From positions 1,609,192 to 1,673,191 of the forward strand of contig RPFO01000246.1 of the NCBI GenBank assembly GCA_009746045.1: a stretch of DNA of 64,000 nucleotides, written 5' to 3'. Shown in pieces: positions 13,701-23,648 of this stretch. The DNA comes from Mesostigma viride. Lineage: Eukaryota > Streptophyta > Mesostigmatophyceae > Mesostigmatales > Mesostigmataceae. Both the position numbers and the translations under genes were made by a program. Numbering within the stretch: position 1 is the first letter of the stretch; every line of letters begins with the position of its first letter. The notes below the pieces were generated by a model. That model ran no database searches. It saw only the letters and a program-made list of their open reading frames with translations, and was not told the DNA's origin.

Positions 13701-15165
13701 ACAACAACAACCTGTCGGCATCCACAGGAAGGGCTCTCGGTGAAGGACATGCAGCCGGCGCAGCAGCGCATGTTGTCGCAGCTATCGGTGAGTGTGTGTG
13801 TGTGTGTGCCAGCAGCGGCGCATGTTGTCGCAGCTATCGGTGAGTGTGTGTGTGCCAGCAGCAGTGCATGTTGTTGCAGCTATCGGTGAGTGTGTGTTTG
13901 TGTGCCAGCAGCGGCGCATGTTGTCGCAGCTATCGGTGAGTGTGTGTGTGCCAGCAGCAGCGCATGTTGTCGCAGCTATCGGTGAGTGTGTGTGTGCCAG
14001 CAGCAGCGCATGTTGTCGCAGCTATCAGTGAGTGTGCGTGTGCCGTGCATGCGCTTTCATGACCGCATTTCTTTAGACTGGCCATCAACGTTCTGAGTCT
14101 CCATGTGCCGCGTGCCGACGGCATTCCCACGTGACATTGACTGCTCATCACAGGGCGTTTGGAGCCCCAGTGTTGGCTCTTGTGTTTCTTTTCCTGCACT
14201 GCGGACGCCCGCAAGCCCTGGCAAGCCTTGGACGCTGACTTGCGACTGTTTGCCACACTATCGACATTGTCGTTCTCGCACGATCGATTTTGTTGGTTGG
14301 CCATGCTGGCGGTCATCCATGGTGGCGGACATCGCCCCCAGGCCCCCGCCCACTTCTCCCAAGCCAACACGCTCGAGTTTGAGTTCTCTCTTAAGTGGAA
14401 GCACCTCAGCGAGAAGCATAAAGCAGAGAAGGCAGAGCTCAAGGAGGTGAGCGCAAATCAGCGCAGCGGCAAGAGTTGCTAGGGCCATGCTGTTCAAGGT
14501 GGTACACTGGAGGGCGAATGGAAAGTGTTCATCGAGGGGGCCATGCCTTATGGGATTCGGGGGCTTCAGTGACAATGCGCACTGGTCATTTAGTCCATGC
14601 TTGAGGGGTGGCGTGCCAGGATTATCCCGGCGGAAGAAGATATAGGCTTTCGGGTTGTTGATTCGAAAGGATCGCCCCTCTCGTGGGCATCCAGCAAATA
14701 CCCCACACGGAAGGTAGGGGCAGGTACACATGGCACCGTCTGGTGAGCCATGGGTATTTTCCTGCATGCATGCATGCATGCCTTCTTTCCTTGTCATTAT
14801 TGGCGCAGGTTTCTGGGAGGTGCAAAATGTCCCCTTGATAACGGGGCCCCAGGAAATACCACATGTGGCGGCGGAAGCGAGCCCTATGCTGGCAACTGAC
14901 TCTCCTGCTCTCGGTTTTCCCCACACGCTGGCACCCAACTTGCTGCCCCACGCGCTGGCACCCTTCTTGCTGCCCCACGCGCTGCCACCATATTCCATAC
15001 CAAACCTGTTTGCGTGTGCAGCGCCACGTGACGGAGGAGGAGCAGCTGCAAGCAGAACAGGAGCGGGTGCTGAGGGAGGAGCGCACGCGGCAGCAGCAGA
15101 TGGAGGCGGAGATGTGGGTGATGGGGGGCAGAGACGTCTTCTTTTCTTTATGTTTTTATTTATTT

Positions 15166-15198
<33 letters not shown>

Positions 15199-18100
15199 GG
15201 AAAGAGGAGGACATGGGTGCAGCTAGCGCCGTGACTGTCCACAGTTGCTTTTTTAACTGTAGCTAGCGCACATGTTTAGATATAGCAGACAATGCATTTT
15301 CAGTTAAGAAACACGTTCAGACAACTATGACATCCTGATACCGTATCTGTTGGTAGCATTACGGCCCACCTGCCGTACGGCGCCTGCTGCCATCCGTGCT
15401 TGCGCTCATGGCCATACCACCCATTAGTTTGATGGGGCACTGTTCTCTAAAATCATGCCCTGTGCGTGCGCGGAGGGGTGCATATAGGCATAGACATGTC
15501 GAACAGGCACGTAGACAGGGACTGGTTTTCTAGAAGTATCGGGCCATGGTAAATGGGTGTCCCTCGCATGGGTTTTGTGTCACATCCCAGGGTCACCCTG
15601 TGCCATCTAGCCAGGGTGTGTTCCGGCAATTTGTTGAGTATTCGCATGCCTTCCTGTCTTTGGCAGGCATGTCATTAGCCAATGCAATGCCGTGCTTGTG
15701 GCAGTGGCTCACAACAGGACGCGACTTCTCTGGCACATCCCCCCTCGTGCGCCAATATGCCAGGTGCCGCCACGTAGTGAATTTGGGAAGTGGTCGCCCT
15801 GCAAGCGGACACCCCTGTTCCTCCATGCCAGCACTCTCCACCGAGCTGCGTAGAAATCATGTTACTTTCCTTGGGGCATCTTTTGTGCGAGGCCGTGCTG
15901 CTCATGTCTCCTCCGTTGGGGCATCTTTTGTGCGAGGCCGTGCTGCTCATGTCTCCTCCGTTGGGGCATCTTTTGTGTGAGGCCGTGCTGCTCATGTCTT
16001 CTCCCTTGGGGCATCTTTTGGGCGAGGCCGTGCTGCTCATGTCTCCTCCGTTGGGGCATCCTTTGTGCGAGGCCGTGCTGCTCATGTCTCCTCCGTTGGG
16101 GCATCTTTTGTGCGAGGCCGTGCTGCTCATGTCTCCTCCGTAGGGGCATCTTTTGTGGAGGCCGCGCTGCTCAGGTCTTCTCCCTTGGGGCATCTTTTGT
16201 GCGAGGCCGTGCTGCTCATGTCTTCTCCCTTGGGGCATCTTTTGGGCGAGGCCGTGCTGCTCATGTCTCCTCCGTTGGGGCATCTTTTGCGCGAGGCCGT
16301 GCTGCTCATGTCTTCTCCCCACCCGGGATGCGGCCACCCCTGCGCGCAGGGAGGCGCGGCGTGCGGCTCAGCGGCAGGCGATGGTGCAGGAAGAGCTGAT
16401 GAGGGAGCGCATGCGCGCCGCCAAGGAGATGGCGCAGGCGGAAGCATTAGCGCGAGAGCGGGAGCTGATCGCCATGGTGAGGGCAATGGGAAGGCTGGGG
16501 GAGGGTGGCGCGGGGAGGGGAGGAAGGGGGGGATGATGGAAGGGTGGAAAAGCGGGAAGGGGGGGGGAAGGGGGGGGGAAAGGGGGGGGAAGGGGGGGGA
16601 AAGGGGGGGGGGGAAAGGGGGGGGAAAGGGGGGGAAAGGGGGGGAAAGGGGGGGGAAAGGGGGGGGAAAGGGGGGGGAAAGGGGGGGGAAAAGGGGGGAG
16701 AAGGGGGGGGGAAGGGGGGGGGAAGGGGGGGGGAAGGGGGTGGGGGAAGGGGGGTGGGGAAGGGGGTGGGGGAAGGGGGTGGGGAAGGGGGTGGGGGAAG
16801 GGGGTGGGGAAGGGGGGGGAAGGGGGGGGGAAGGGGGGAAAGGGGGGGGGAAGGGGGGGGGAAGGGGGGGGAAGGGGGGGAAGGGGGGGGGGGGAAGGGG
16901 GGGAAGGGGGGGGGAAGGGGGGGGGAAGGGGGGGGGGAAGGGGGGGGGGGGGGGGGGGGGAAGGGGGGGGGGGAAGGGGGGGGGAAGGGGGGGGGGAAGG
17001 GGGGGGGGAAGGGGGGGGAAGGGGGGGGGAAGGGGGGGGGAAGGGGGGGGGAAGGGGGGGCTTCTAGGGAGGAGGAAGGGGAGAGAGCCAGGCTTGAGGG
17101 AAGGGAGTGGGCGAGGGGGGCTGCGTCTAACATGGTGATGTGCGAGACAAAGCCGCGAGTTTCTCGTGTCTGTGGGGGAGGGCAGCAGAGGCGCGGTTTG
17201 CTGGGTGAGTGTGGGAGTTTGTTCATGCAAACAATCAAGAAGATGGGATGGAATTGGTTATGCATGGATGTGCCACCCGTGCCTGTCCGCATTTTGTGCC
17301 ATCCGTGTGAGGAACACGGGCCGCTTGTCCCACCCAGCATATTCCAAGCTATAGAACACCTGCACAGGTGGTGGCAGGGGTTCGGGCACCTGGAACTGCC
17401 CCTTGTCCAGCTTAACCGCCCCTTTACACCCCCCAACCCCCCAAACCCACCCCGGTTTATTGCTTTCCCATGCGTGGGCAGCAGGAGCAACAACGCATGG
17501 AGCGAGCCCACTTTGAACGGCAACAAGAGATGCTTCTCGCTGGGGGGGGCGGCGGCATGGGAGGGGGAATGGGCATGGGTGCAGGCCCAGGGTTTCGGAG
17601 GGAAATAGGGGGCGGTGGGCCCCTGCAGGGAATGCGGGCCATCCCAGTGGAGCCGTTCATGCCGATGGGGGGGCCGTCTGGGCCAGGGGGCGGCATGATG
17701 GGCGGCAGGGGTGTCGGCGCGGGTGGACCACCGATGATGGGGGCTGCATCTGCCATGGGCGCGGGTGGCATGGGTGGCGGTGGCATGGGCGGCGGTGGCA
17801 TGGTAAGCAGCCATGTGGTACCCCGGCCCGATGGGTTTCGAGCAAAGAGAGATTTGTATCAGTTGAGACTTGAGCTACGTTGACTGCCGGGAGTTGTTGT
17901 GTCATGAGCTTGGCACGTGGGTGTCCAGCTAATGGGGTTGTGATACAAATGAGTTCTACCAGAGGACCATGTGTGCCTGCCCTGCCGGTGCTGGTCAAGG
18001 GATCCCACATATCCCCTCTTCCCCCGCCCGCCCTTTGATGGGGTCATAGGCTGGTATATGTGGCCTGGCGGATGCCATCTCCCCGACATGCCCTGGGTCC

Positions 18101-20532
18101 TCATGCATACCCTGGGATCCCTCAACCTTGGCCTTATGCCCATGCGGTTGCGGGCCCCTGCGCAGGTAGATGTTTGTTTAGGTCCCTGCCATCCGCCACC
18201 TGTCCTAGTGCATGCGCACTCACCAGTCGCCTCCTTTGTTTATGTATCAGGGCAGTGTGCCTCACTCCTTGGCAGCCCGCTGGACGCCGCATGTGCTCGC
18301 TACTGATCGCAAGGCAGCCTCGTTGCTTTCTCGTTGTTGGTGGTGTCTGGTTTTGCCCGTGTGTGTATGATTTCGCGGGGGTGGGATCGGGTTCTGGTAT
18401 CTGGCCGGCTGGTATCTGGATCGACCTGCTTGTACCTAACATGGCCACTAAATTGTTTACCTGCTTGTACATAACATGTTCGCTGTATGGTTGACCTGCT
18501 TGACCTAACGTGGCCGCTAAATGGTTGACCTGCTTGTATCTAACATGGCCGGTGCATGATTGACCTGCTTGTACCTAAGATGGCTGGAAATGGTACCCTG
18601 CTTGTACCTCACGTGGCCGCTAAATGGTTGACCTGCTTGTACCTAACATGTCCGCTAAATTGTTGACCTGCTTGTACCTAGCGTGGCCGCGAAAGGGACC
18701 TGCTTGTACCTAACATGACCGCTAAATGGTTGACCTTCTTGTACCTGACATGGCCGCAAAATGGTTTACCTGCTTGTACCTAACATGTTCGCTAGATGGT
18801 TGACCTGCTTGTACCTAACGTGGCCGCCAAGCTGTGATCGGGTTGGATCATTTTTGTGTGTGTGTCCCGCTTCTGTGTGCGTGTGCAGGGGCGCGGCGGG
18901 TTTGACCCCCACCAGCAGATGAGGCTGCGGGAGCAGCAGCTGCGCGAGGAGCAGCAACTGAGGGAGCGGGCAATGCAGATGCGCGGGGGGGGGGCGATGG
19001 TGAGTTCCCGCTGGTGTAGGATGTGCTGCATGCAGTCGGCCACATTGCAGGTGCTAGTTTTCCTGGCTTGCGTCTGGCTTTTTAAATGATATCTGCAGCA
19101 CTTCCAGCACAATTTAGGTCAAGTGATTAATCACAGTTCGCATCTTGCAGGTTGGCTACTTATAATTTTGCAGGTTAGGAAATGCGAGCGTGGGCAAGTG
19201 TTTGGTCTACCTGGCAGCCAACTTGACGGCATGGATCCCATGTGCCTTAGCGGGAAACCATGGTGGACTTTGGGAAAAAAGTTCAACCCTTTTATAAGTT
19301 TTGTCTACACTGGGGGCCTTTGGGATGTTCTCTCTAACCTGGAACTGGAGAAGGGGGGGAGGAAGGAGGGAGTGAGAGGTAGGAAGGATGGGCGTTCATG
19401 GCGGTAAGTATATGAGCTTGGTTGACAATATCCGCTTGCTATGCGTCTCCTTTTGGGGAGGTCATGCCCTCGGCATAGCCAAAATTGTGGGAAGCTGTGC
19501 ATAGGGTATCGGTGAAATATCAGGGCAACCTGGCTGCACCGTTGCGCCTCACTGGGTGCAATAGAATAAGAGGTTAGGGACCACCTGCAACCACAGTAAC
19601 GAGACAACCTGCCATCAGCCTGAATGTATGTGGACCTAGCCATTGGTAGCAGCAGCATCTATTTCTGCGGGTCATTGGGGATGGATTGTCTATGGAAGAG
19701 TGGGGTATATGTACGTACTTGGTGCCATGCACCGTAGTGGGGCATAGGTATGGAACGGTGGGGTATATGTACGTACTTGGTGCCATGCACCGTAGTGGGG
19801 CATAGGTATGGAACGGTGGGGTATATGTACGTACTTGGTGCCATGTAGTGGGGCATAGGTATGGAACGGTGGGGTATATGTACGTACTTGGTGCCATGTA
19901 GTGGGGCATAGGTATGGAACGGTGGGGTATATGTACGTACTTGGTGCCATGTAGTGGGGCATAGGTATGGAACGGTGGGGTATATGTACGTACTTGGTGC
20001 CATGTAGTGGGGCATAGGTATGGAACGGTGGGGTATATGTACGTACTTGGTGCCATGTAGTGGGGCATAGGTATGGAACGGTGGGGTATATGTACGTACT
20101 TGGTGCCATGCACCGTAGTGGGGCATAGGTATGGAACGGTGGGGTATATTTAAGCACTTGGTGCCATGCACTGTAGTGGGGCATACTTGGTGAAATACAC
20201 CCCCATACACAGACACGGCCGTGTTGCTAACATCTGGGCGACTTTCTGTGCATATGTTATGATGCCTCTGGACTCTCCAAATTTCTGGCGTGCGCTGGTT
20301 GTCTCATAGATATGTCACCATGTTACATAGGCATCTTGCTTTTCACATACCCATTCGACTTGCCCTTGTAGGCATGGCTTTTTAAAGGGGTGTCTGCTGC
20401 ATTTTTCCGTGCGTTTCTTGTGTGCATTCCGGTTTTCTGTTGGATAAAATGGCAGGGGCCACGCCGATTTTGATTCCTTCCTTTCAGCCAGGCTTGCCGA
20501 ACCTAATGGGGGATCATGTTCAAGAACTGTGA
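4755..20532 (+). CDS. DBHS-family RNA-binding protein (NONO/PSPC1/SFPQ-like), 14 exons
   Basis: Exons: 4755-4836, 8040-8161, 10411-10444, 11060-11148, 11416-11480, 12197-12257, 12690-12770, 13728-13787, 14342-14446, 15022-15113, 16350-16476, 17482-17802, 18889-18999, 20488-20532. All introns are GT-AG, and the joined frame is exactly 465 codons including the stop. RRM1 spans residues 15-88 (RNP2 LFVGNL at 16-21, RNP1 RGFAFVRM at 53-60). RRM2 spans 92-165 (IWVGDL at 94-99, KGYGFVEF at 133-140). A NOPS-like segment covers about 170-225, with LEDDEEGL and the NTLEFEFSLKWKHL block. A charged Arg/Glu/Gln coiled coil runs to about 330, then a Gly/Met-rich tail, a second Q/R/E helix (415-450) and the end PGLPNLMGDHVQEL. 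In animals such proteins dimerise in the nucleus and act in splicing, transcription and paraspeckles. Order and length (NONO is 471 residues) match the family. The short exon 3 and the terminal exon are the least certain. Confidence 0.9.
5819..6670 (+). repeat. 43-bp minisatellite in DBHS intron 1, about 20 copies
   Basis: The unit reads CACTTGGCATAAAGGAGCCC then TTGTGATATGAGCTAACGAGCAG, with a period of exactly 43 (5821, 5864, 5907 and so on). Copies differ only at a few sites (cTCGTGATAT or TTGTGGTAT; gcATAAAG or gcAAAAAG). Each unit contains GCTAAC, which resembles a branch-point sequence. It lies about 1.4 kb upstream of the exon 2 acceptor. Confidence 0.95.
7735..7930 (+). repeat. Degenerate minisatellite upstream of DBHS exon 2
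   Basis: About eight imperfect units of roughly 24 bases built on CCCTCCCAGGTGCCCAACTG occur 110-300 bases before the exon 2 acceptor at 8038-8039. Every unit contains a pyrimidine run followed by CAG-GT, which resembles both an acceptor and a donor site. Confidence 0.7.
11937..11958 (+). repeat. Poly-G run in DBHS intron 5
   Basis: An uninterrupted run of about 21 G on the transcribed-sense strand. A similar run of about 22 G follows a (TTTA)n/T stretch at 15177-15198 in intron 10. Both could be mis-sized by sequencing. Confidence 0.8.
13755..14045 (+). repeat. Sixfold tandem repeat of exon 8 end plus its 5' splice site
   Basis: The unit (about 46-52 bases) carries CAGCAGCGCATGTTGTCGCA, then GCTATCGGTGAGTGTGTG. 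It begins as the last codons of exon 8 (QQRMLSQLS) and continues into the donor. Donor-like GTGAGTG sites start at 13788, 13840, 13886, 13936, 13982 and 14028. Only the first keeps the frame into exon 9. Sites two and three shift the frame, and a stop at 13887-13889 precedes the others. Confidence 0.92.
15867..16318 (+). repeat. 45-bp minisatellite directly upstream of DBHS exon 11
   Basis: Ten units of about 45 bases built on TTGGGGCATCTTTTGTGCGA and GGCCGTGCTGCTCATGTCTC end 30 bases before the exon 11 acceptor. Each unit ends with CTCAT plus a pyrimidine stretch, resembling a branch point with a polypyrimidine tract. Open frames on both strands across it (for example RRRHEQHGLAQKMPQ repeats) are by-products. 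Confidence 0.93.
16535..17066 (+). repeat. G-run array, (GGGGGGGAA)n, in DBHS intron 11
   Basis: More than 500 bases of G runs of 4-20 separated by AA or AAA, with a GGGTGGGGGAA sub-block at 16738-16810, begin about 60 bases after the exon 11 donor on the sense strand. It has very high potential to form G-quadruplexes in DNA and pre-mRNA. The long glycine-rich and proline-rich frames here are compositional. Confidence 0.95.
18435..18835 (+). repeat. About 38-bp minisatellite upstream of DBHS exon 13
   Basis: Ten to eleven variable units built on GTTGACCTGCTTGTACCTAA and CATGGCCGCTAAATG end about 55 bases before the exon 13 acceptor. Most units contain ACCTAAC, close to the eukaryotic branch-point consensus CTAAC. 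Confidence 0.85.
19690..20190 (+). repeat. 55/61-bp minisatellite in the last DBHS intron
   Basis: Nine units contain GGGGCATAGGTATGGAACGG, then TGGGGTATATGTACGTACTT and GGTGCCATG. End units carry an extra six bases (CACCGT), giving 61 rather than 55. Frames across it repeat TYIYPTVPYLCPTT and are not genes. Confidence 0.93.
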
Positions 20533-21225
20533 GAAAGTCAGGACAGACAACGCAGCAACAAGCGATGGGCAGATTACCATAGTATAGAGTACATCTAGAC
20601 TGGTCAAGGACCTTTCAAGGACGTTGCAGTCATTCATGCCTTAAGTTGGGTTTGCTTGAGTTTTGTTCACGTGGATTTCGGCATTCTAAGTTCAAAGTAG
20701 TTCAAAGTAGTATGTTTAAATATCTTTCTAGTTTAAATTAGTACAATTTAGTAGAGTCATTCACACCTTAAGTTGGGTTCACTTAAGTTGGGTTTCCCCC
20801 TCAAAAACCTCGAACCCAACTTAAGGCGCGAATGACTGTACTATACTGGGAAGGTTTTCTGTATTTAGATATGAGATGCCGGTGTGCCTCCGATTTCATT
20901 ACTTCAGTGGCTTGGATAGCCAAGCACGGTGTGAAGAAGCCAGTTTCAGGGACATAACGCCCGCCCCAGGCTCAGGGACAGAGGGGCATTACGACATCTA
21001 GGTAATCCCTGCGTGAGCACATGCAATTCCATGTTTGGAGCAACCTGGTCATTAATCAGGTCCGGTTCCAATTAATATTTTCATTCCAATCGCTACTTGT
21101 GCCATGTGTTGCACATACATTCTTTGCTGATTGTAACTAATCAATTGTCACTCGATCGCGTTGGGGAGCCGCGGAGCAACATTACTTGCAGTAATGGTGA
21201 CGATGCAGATTAATTAAGTAATTAA
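20533..21225. other. DBHS 3' flank with MITE remnants
   Basis: No gene is seen. A partial MITE left end (CAGTCATTCATGCCTTAAGT) lies at 20627-20650 and a complete MITE at 20754-20838. ATTAATTAAGTAATTAATTA at 21209-21226 starts the LINE-B block. Confidence 0.5.
20754..20838. mobile_element. 85-bp palindromic MITE with TA target site
   Basis: Ends are GAGTCATTCACACCTTAAGT and ACTTAAGGCGCGAATGACTG, flanked by TA at 20752-20753 and 20839-20840. The arm GTTGGGTT/AACCCAAC is repeated inside. Related copies lie at 20627 (partial) and 37727-37832. Confidence 0.7.
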
Positions 21226-21898
21226 TTAGACTCGTGCTCCCGTTGGGGAGTCACGGAGCATTAACCCCGATGGATGGATGGGTGGGTGCAAACAGTCCTA
21301 CCGGTCTAAGCTATCTACATCAGCTACCTACGACATCTATCTAACAGCAACGAACTACATCTATCTATACAGCACGTGGCCCTAGGGGAGCTGTCTGGCG
21401 TGCCTCCCGTGGGTTTGCACACGCGGGCGCTTCCACACAGGGGGGGCTCGTTGTCCTCTATGACCTGGGCCCACTTGGCCTTGTCCATCATCTTCTTCCA
21501 AATCACGGAGAGGCCTAGGCCCCCCATGTCCTCTACTAGCTGTTCTTTGAAGGTGCGGGCCTTGCGGCGTCTAACATCAGGGGGCCCGGCCCACGTCAGG
21601 AGGTGCCGGCCAGGCTGAGCTGGTCGCAGTCCTGCGGGGGGGCCACGTGAGGTGTCTACCTGGTTGGTGCGAGCTAGGTGCCCTACTAGCTGCAGGCGCC
21701 GCTGCTTAATGGTGCTGGTGATATATGGCATGATGCATGATGGCAGGCCGCGTGATTTACACCTCGATCAGTCAGGTCGTACTGGAACAATGTCTATCTT
21801 AAGTACTAGTCTAGTCCAGGGTACGTACGGCCCTGCAGGCGGGCATGCCAGAGCAAGTAAGTACTTGCGTGTCATTAATTAATTAATTAATTAATTAA
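21226..21898 (-). mobile_element. LINE-B ORF2 3' end, copy 1
   Basis: On the minus strand it encodes PYITSTIKQRRLQLVGHLAR, an RxKARTFKEQLVEDMG segment and a final WAQVIEDNEPP region. A 3' untranslated region with a native ACCCATCCATCCAT run follows, then the hairpin GTGCTCC..GGAGCAC and an AATTAATT tail. This is the C-terminal tail of a non-LTR ORF2. About 165 bases of non-LINE sequence (21732-21898) are included in the tandem unit. Confidence 0.8.
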
Positions 21899-22561
21899 TT
21901 AGACTCGTGCTCCCGTTGGGGAGTCACGGAGCATTAACCCCGATGGATGGATGGGTGGGTGCAAACAGTCCTACCGGTCTAAGCTATCTACATCAGCTAC
22001 CTACGACATCTATCTAACAGCATTACTAACTACAACATCGAGCTATACAGCACTGGCGTGCCGGCCTCCCACGGGCTTGCACACGCGGGCGCTTCCCCAC
22101 AGGGGGGGGCTCGTTGTCCTCTACGACCTGGGCCCACTTGGCCTTGCCCATCATCTTCTTCCAAATCACGGAGAGGCCGAGGCCCCCCATGTCCTCGACT
22201 AGCTGTTCTTTGAAGGTGCGGGCCTTGCGGCGTCTAACATCAGGGGGCCCGGCCCACGTCAGGAGGTGCCGGCCAGGCTGAGCTGGTCGCAGTCCTGCGG
22301 GGGGGCCACGTGAGGTGTCTACCTGGTTGGTGCGAGCTAGGTGCCCTACTAGCTGCAGGCGCCGCTGCTTAATGGTGCTGGTGATATATGGCATGATGCA
22401 TGATGGCAGGCCGCGTGATTTACACCTCGATCAGTCAGGTCGTACTGGAACAATGTCTATCTTAAGTACTAGTCTAGTCCAGGGTACGTACGGCCCTGCA
22501 GGCGGGCATGCCAGAGCAAGTAAGTACTTGCGTGTCATTAATTAATTAATTAATTAATTAA
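21899..22561 (-). mobile_element. LINE-B ORF2 3' end, copy 2 (tandem duplicate)
   Basis: This repeats copy 1 with some divergence near 22021-22080 and is almost identical to copy 3, with a period of exactly 663 bases (21899 to 22562). It carries the same truncation point and the same non-LINE flank as copy 1. This points to tandem DNA duplication rather than separate retrotransposition. Confidence 0.8.
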
Positions 22562-23520
22562 TTAGACTCGTGCCCCCGTTGGGGAGTCACGGAGCATTAA
22601 CCCCGATGGATGGATGGGTGGGTGCAAACAGTCCTACCGGTCTAAGCTATCTACATCAGCTACCTACGACATCTATCTAACAGCATTACTAACTACAACA
22701 TCGAGCTATACAGCACTGGCGTGCCGGCCTCCCACGGGCTTGCACACGCGGGCGCTTCCCCACAGGGGGGGGCTCGTTGTCCTCTACGACCTGGGCCCAC
22801 TTGGCCTTGCCCATCATCTTCTTCCAAATCACGGAGAGGCCGAGGCCCCCCATGTCCTCGACTAGCTGTTCTTTGAAGGTGCGGGCCTTGCGGCGTCTAA
22901 CATCAGGGGGCCCGGCCCACGTCAGGAGGTGCCGGCCAGGCTGAGCTGGTCGCAGTCCTGCGGGGGGGCCACGTGATCATGAGGTGTCTACCTGGTTGGT
23001 CCGAGCTAGGTGCCCTACTAGCTGCAGGCGCCGCTGCTTAATGGTGCTGGTGATGTATGGCATGTCCTGGTACAGGTCCTCATTGCGGACATGAGCAGCA
23101 TATCCTACTCTGTAAATGGAACGCAGCATGTTGGTGACCGCGCCGTCCAGCTTGCGGGCCAGGTCGGCGGTGAGGGTCCACGTCTCGGCCCCATACGTGA
23201 GAACAGGAAGGACGAGGACCTTGAACAGGTCCTGTTTCTCGATCTTGCCCAGGGGCTTGCGCCACAGGGCCCGGTACTGGCGTAAAGCGTGCCAGGCGAG
23301 GGAGATGCGGTGGTCCACATCAACCTCGCAGCTGGGGAGCAGGCTGCCCAGCAGCTTGACGCGGTCACGATACAGGACTCGAGAGCCGTCGAAGAGATAG
23401 AGGGGCGGCGGTGAGTGGGTGAGCCCAACCGCCAGGGCCTCTGTCTTCTTGCTGACCTCAAGCCCCACTGCACGGGCCTCGATAGCCAGGCAGTCAAGCC
23501 ATGTCTGCCTTGCGTGTCAT
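22562..23520 (-). mobile_element. LINE-B ORF2 3' end, copy 3 (longest)
   Basis: Beyond the shared part it extends upstream into ORF2. A 163-codon frame (22977-23468, minus) carries GLEVSKKTEALAVG (RT motif 7 region), KLLGSLLPSCEVDVDHRISL, VLVLPVLTYGAETWTL and MLRSIYRVGY, matching the LINE-A C-terminal region in order. The catalytic YADD part is missing because the copy is 5'-truncated. A CGTGATCATGAG difference at 22974 separates it from copies 1 and 2. Confidence 0.83.
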
Positions 23521-23648
23521 GCGCATGGGCATTAATTGATTAACCCGGGCTAATTAATTGATCTGGGTGCACAAAGGGCACCTGCACACCACTGTATTCA
23601 GGCACCTAGGGGTGCCGACAGAGGTAGGAAGATCATCATGGCTATACA

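Noticed and set aside
16065-17814. Glycine-rich and proline-rich frames of 350-450 codons
   Set aside because: They cross the G-run array in DBHS intron 11 and flanking minisatellites; the exons in the region use short, well-bounded parts only.
19574-20216. Minus frames with TYIYPTVPYLCPTT repeats
   Set aside because: 55/61-bp minisatellite within the last DBHS intron, open in all three minus phases.
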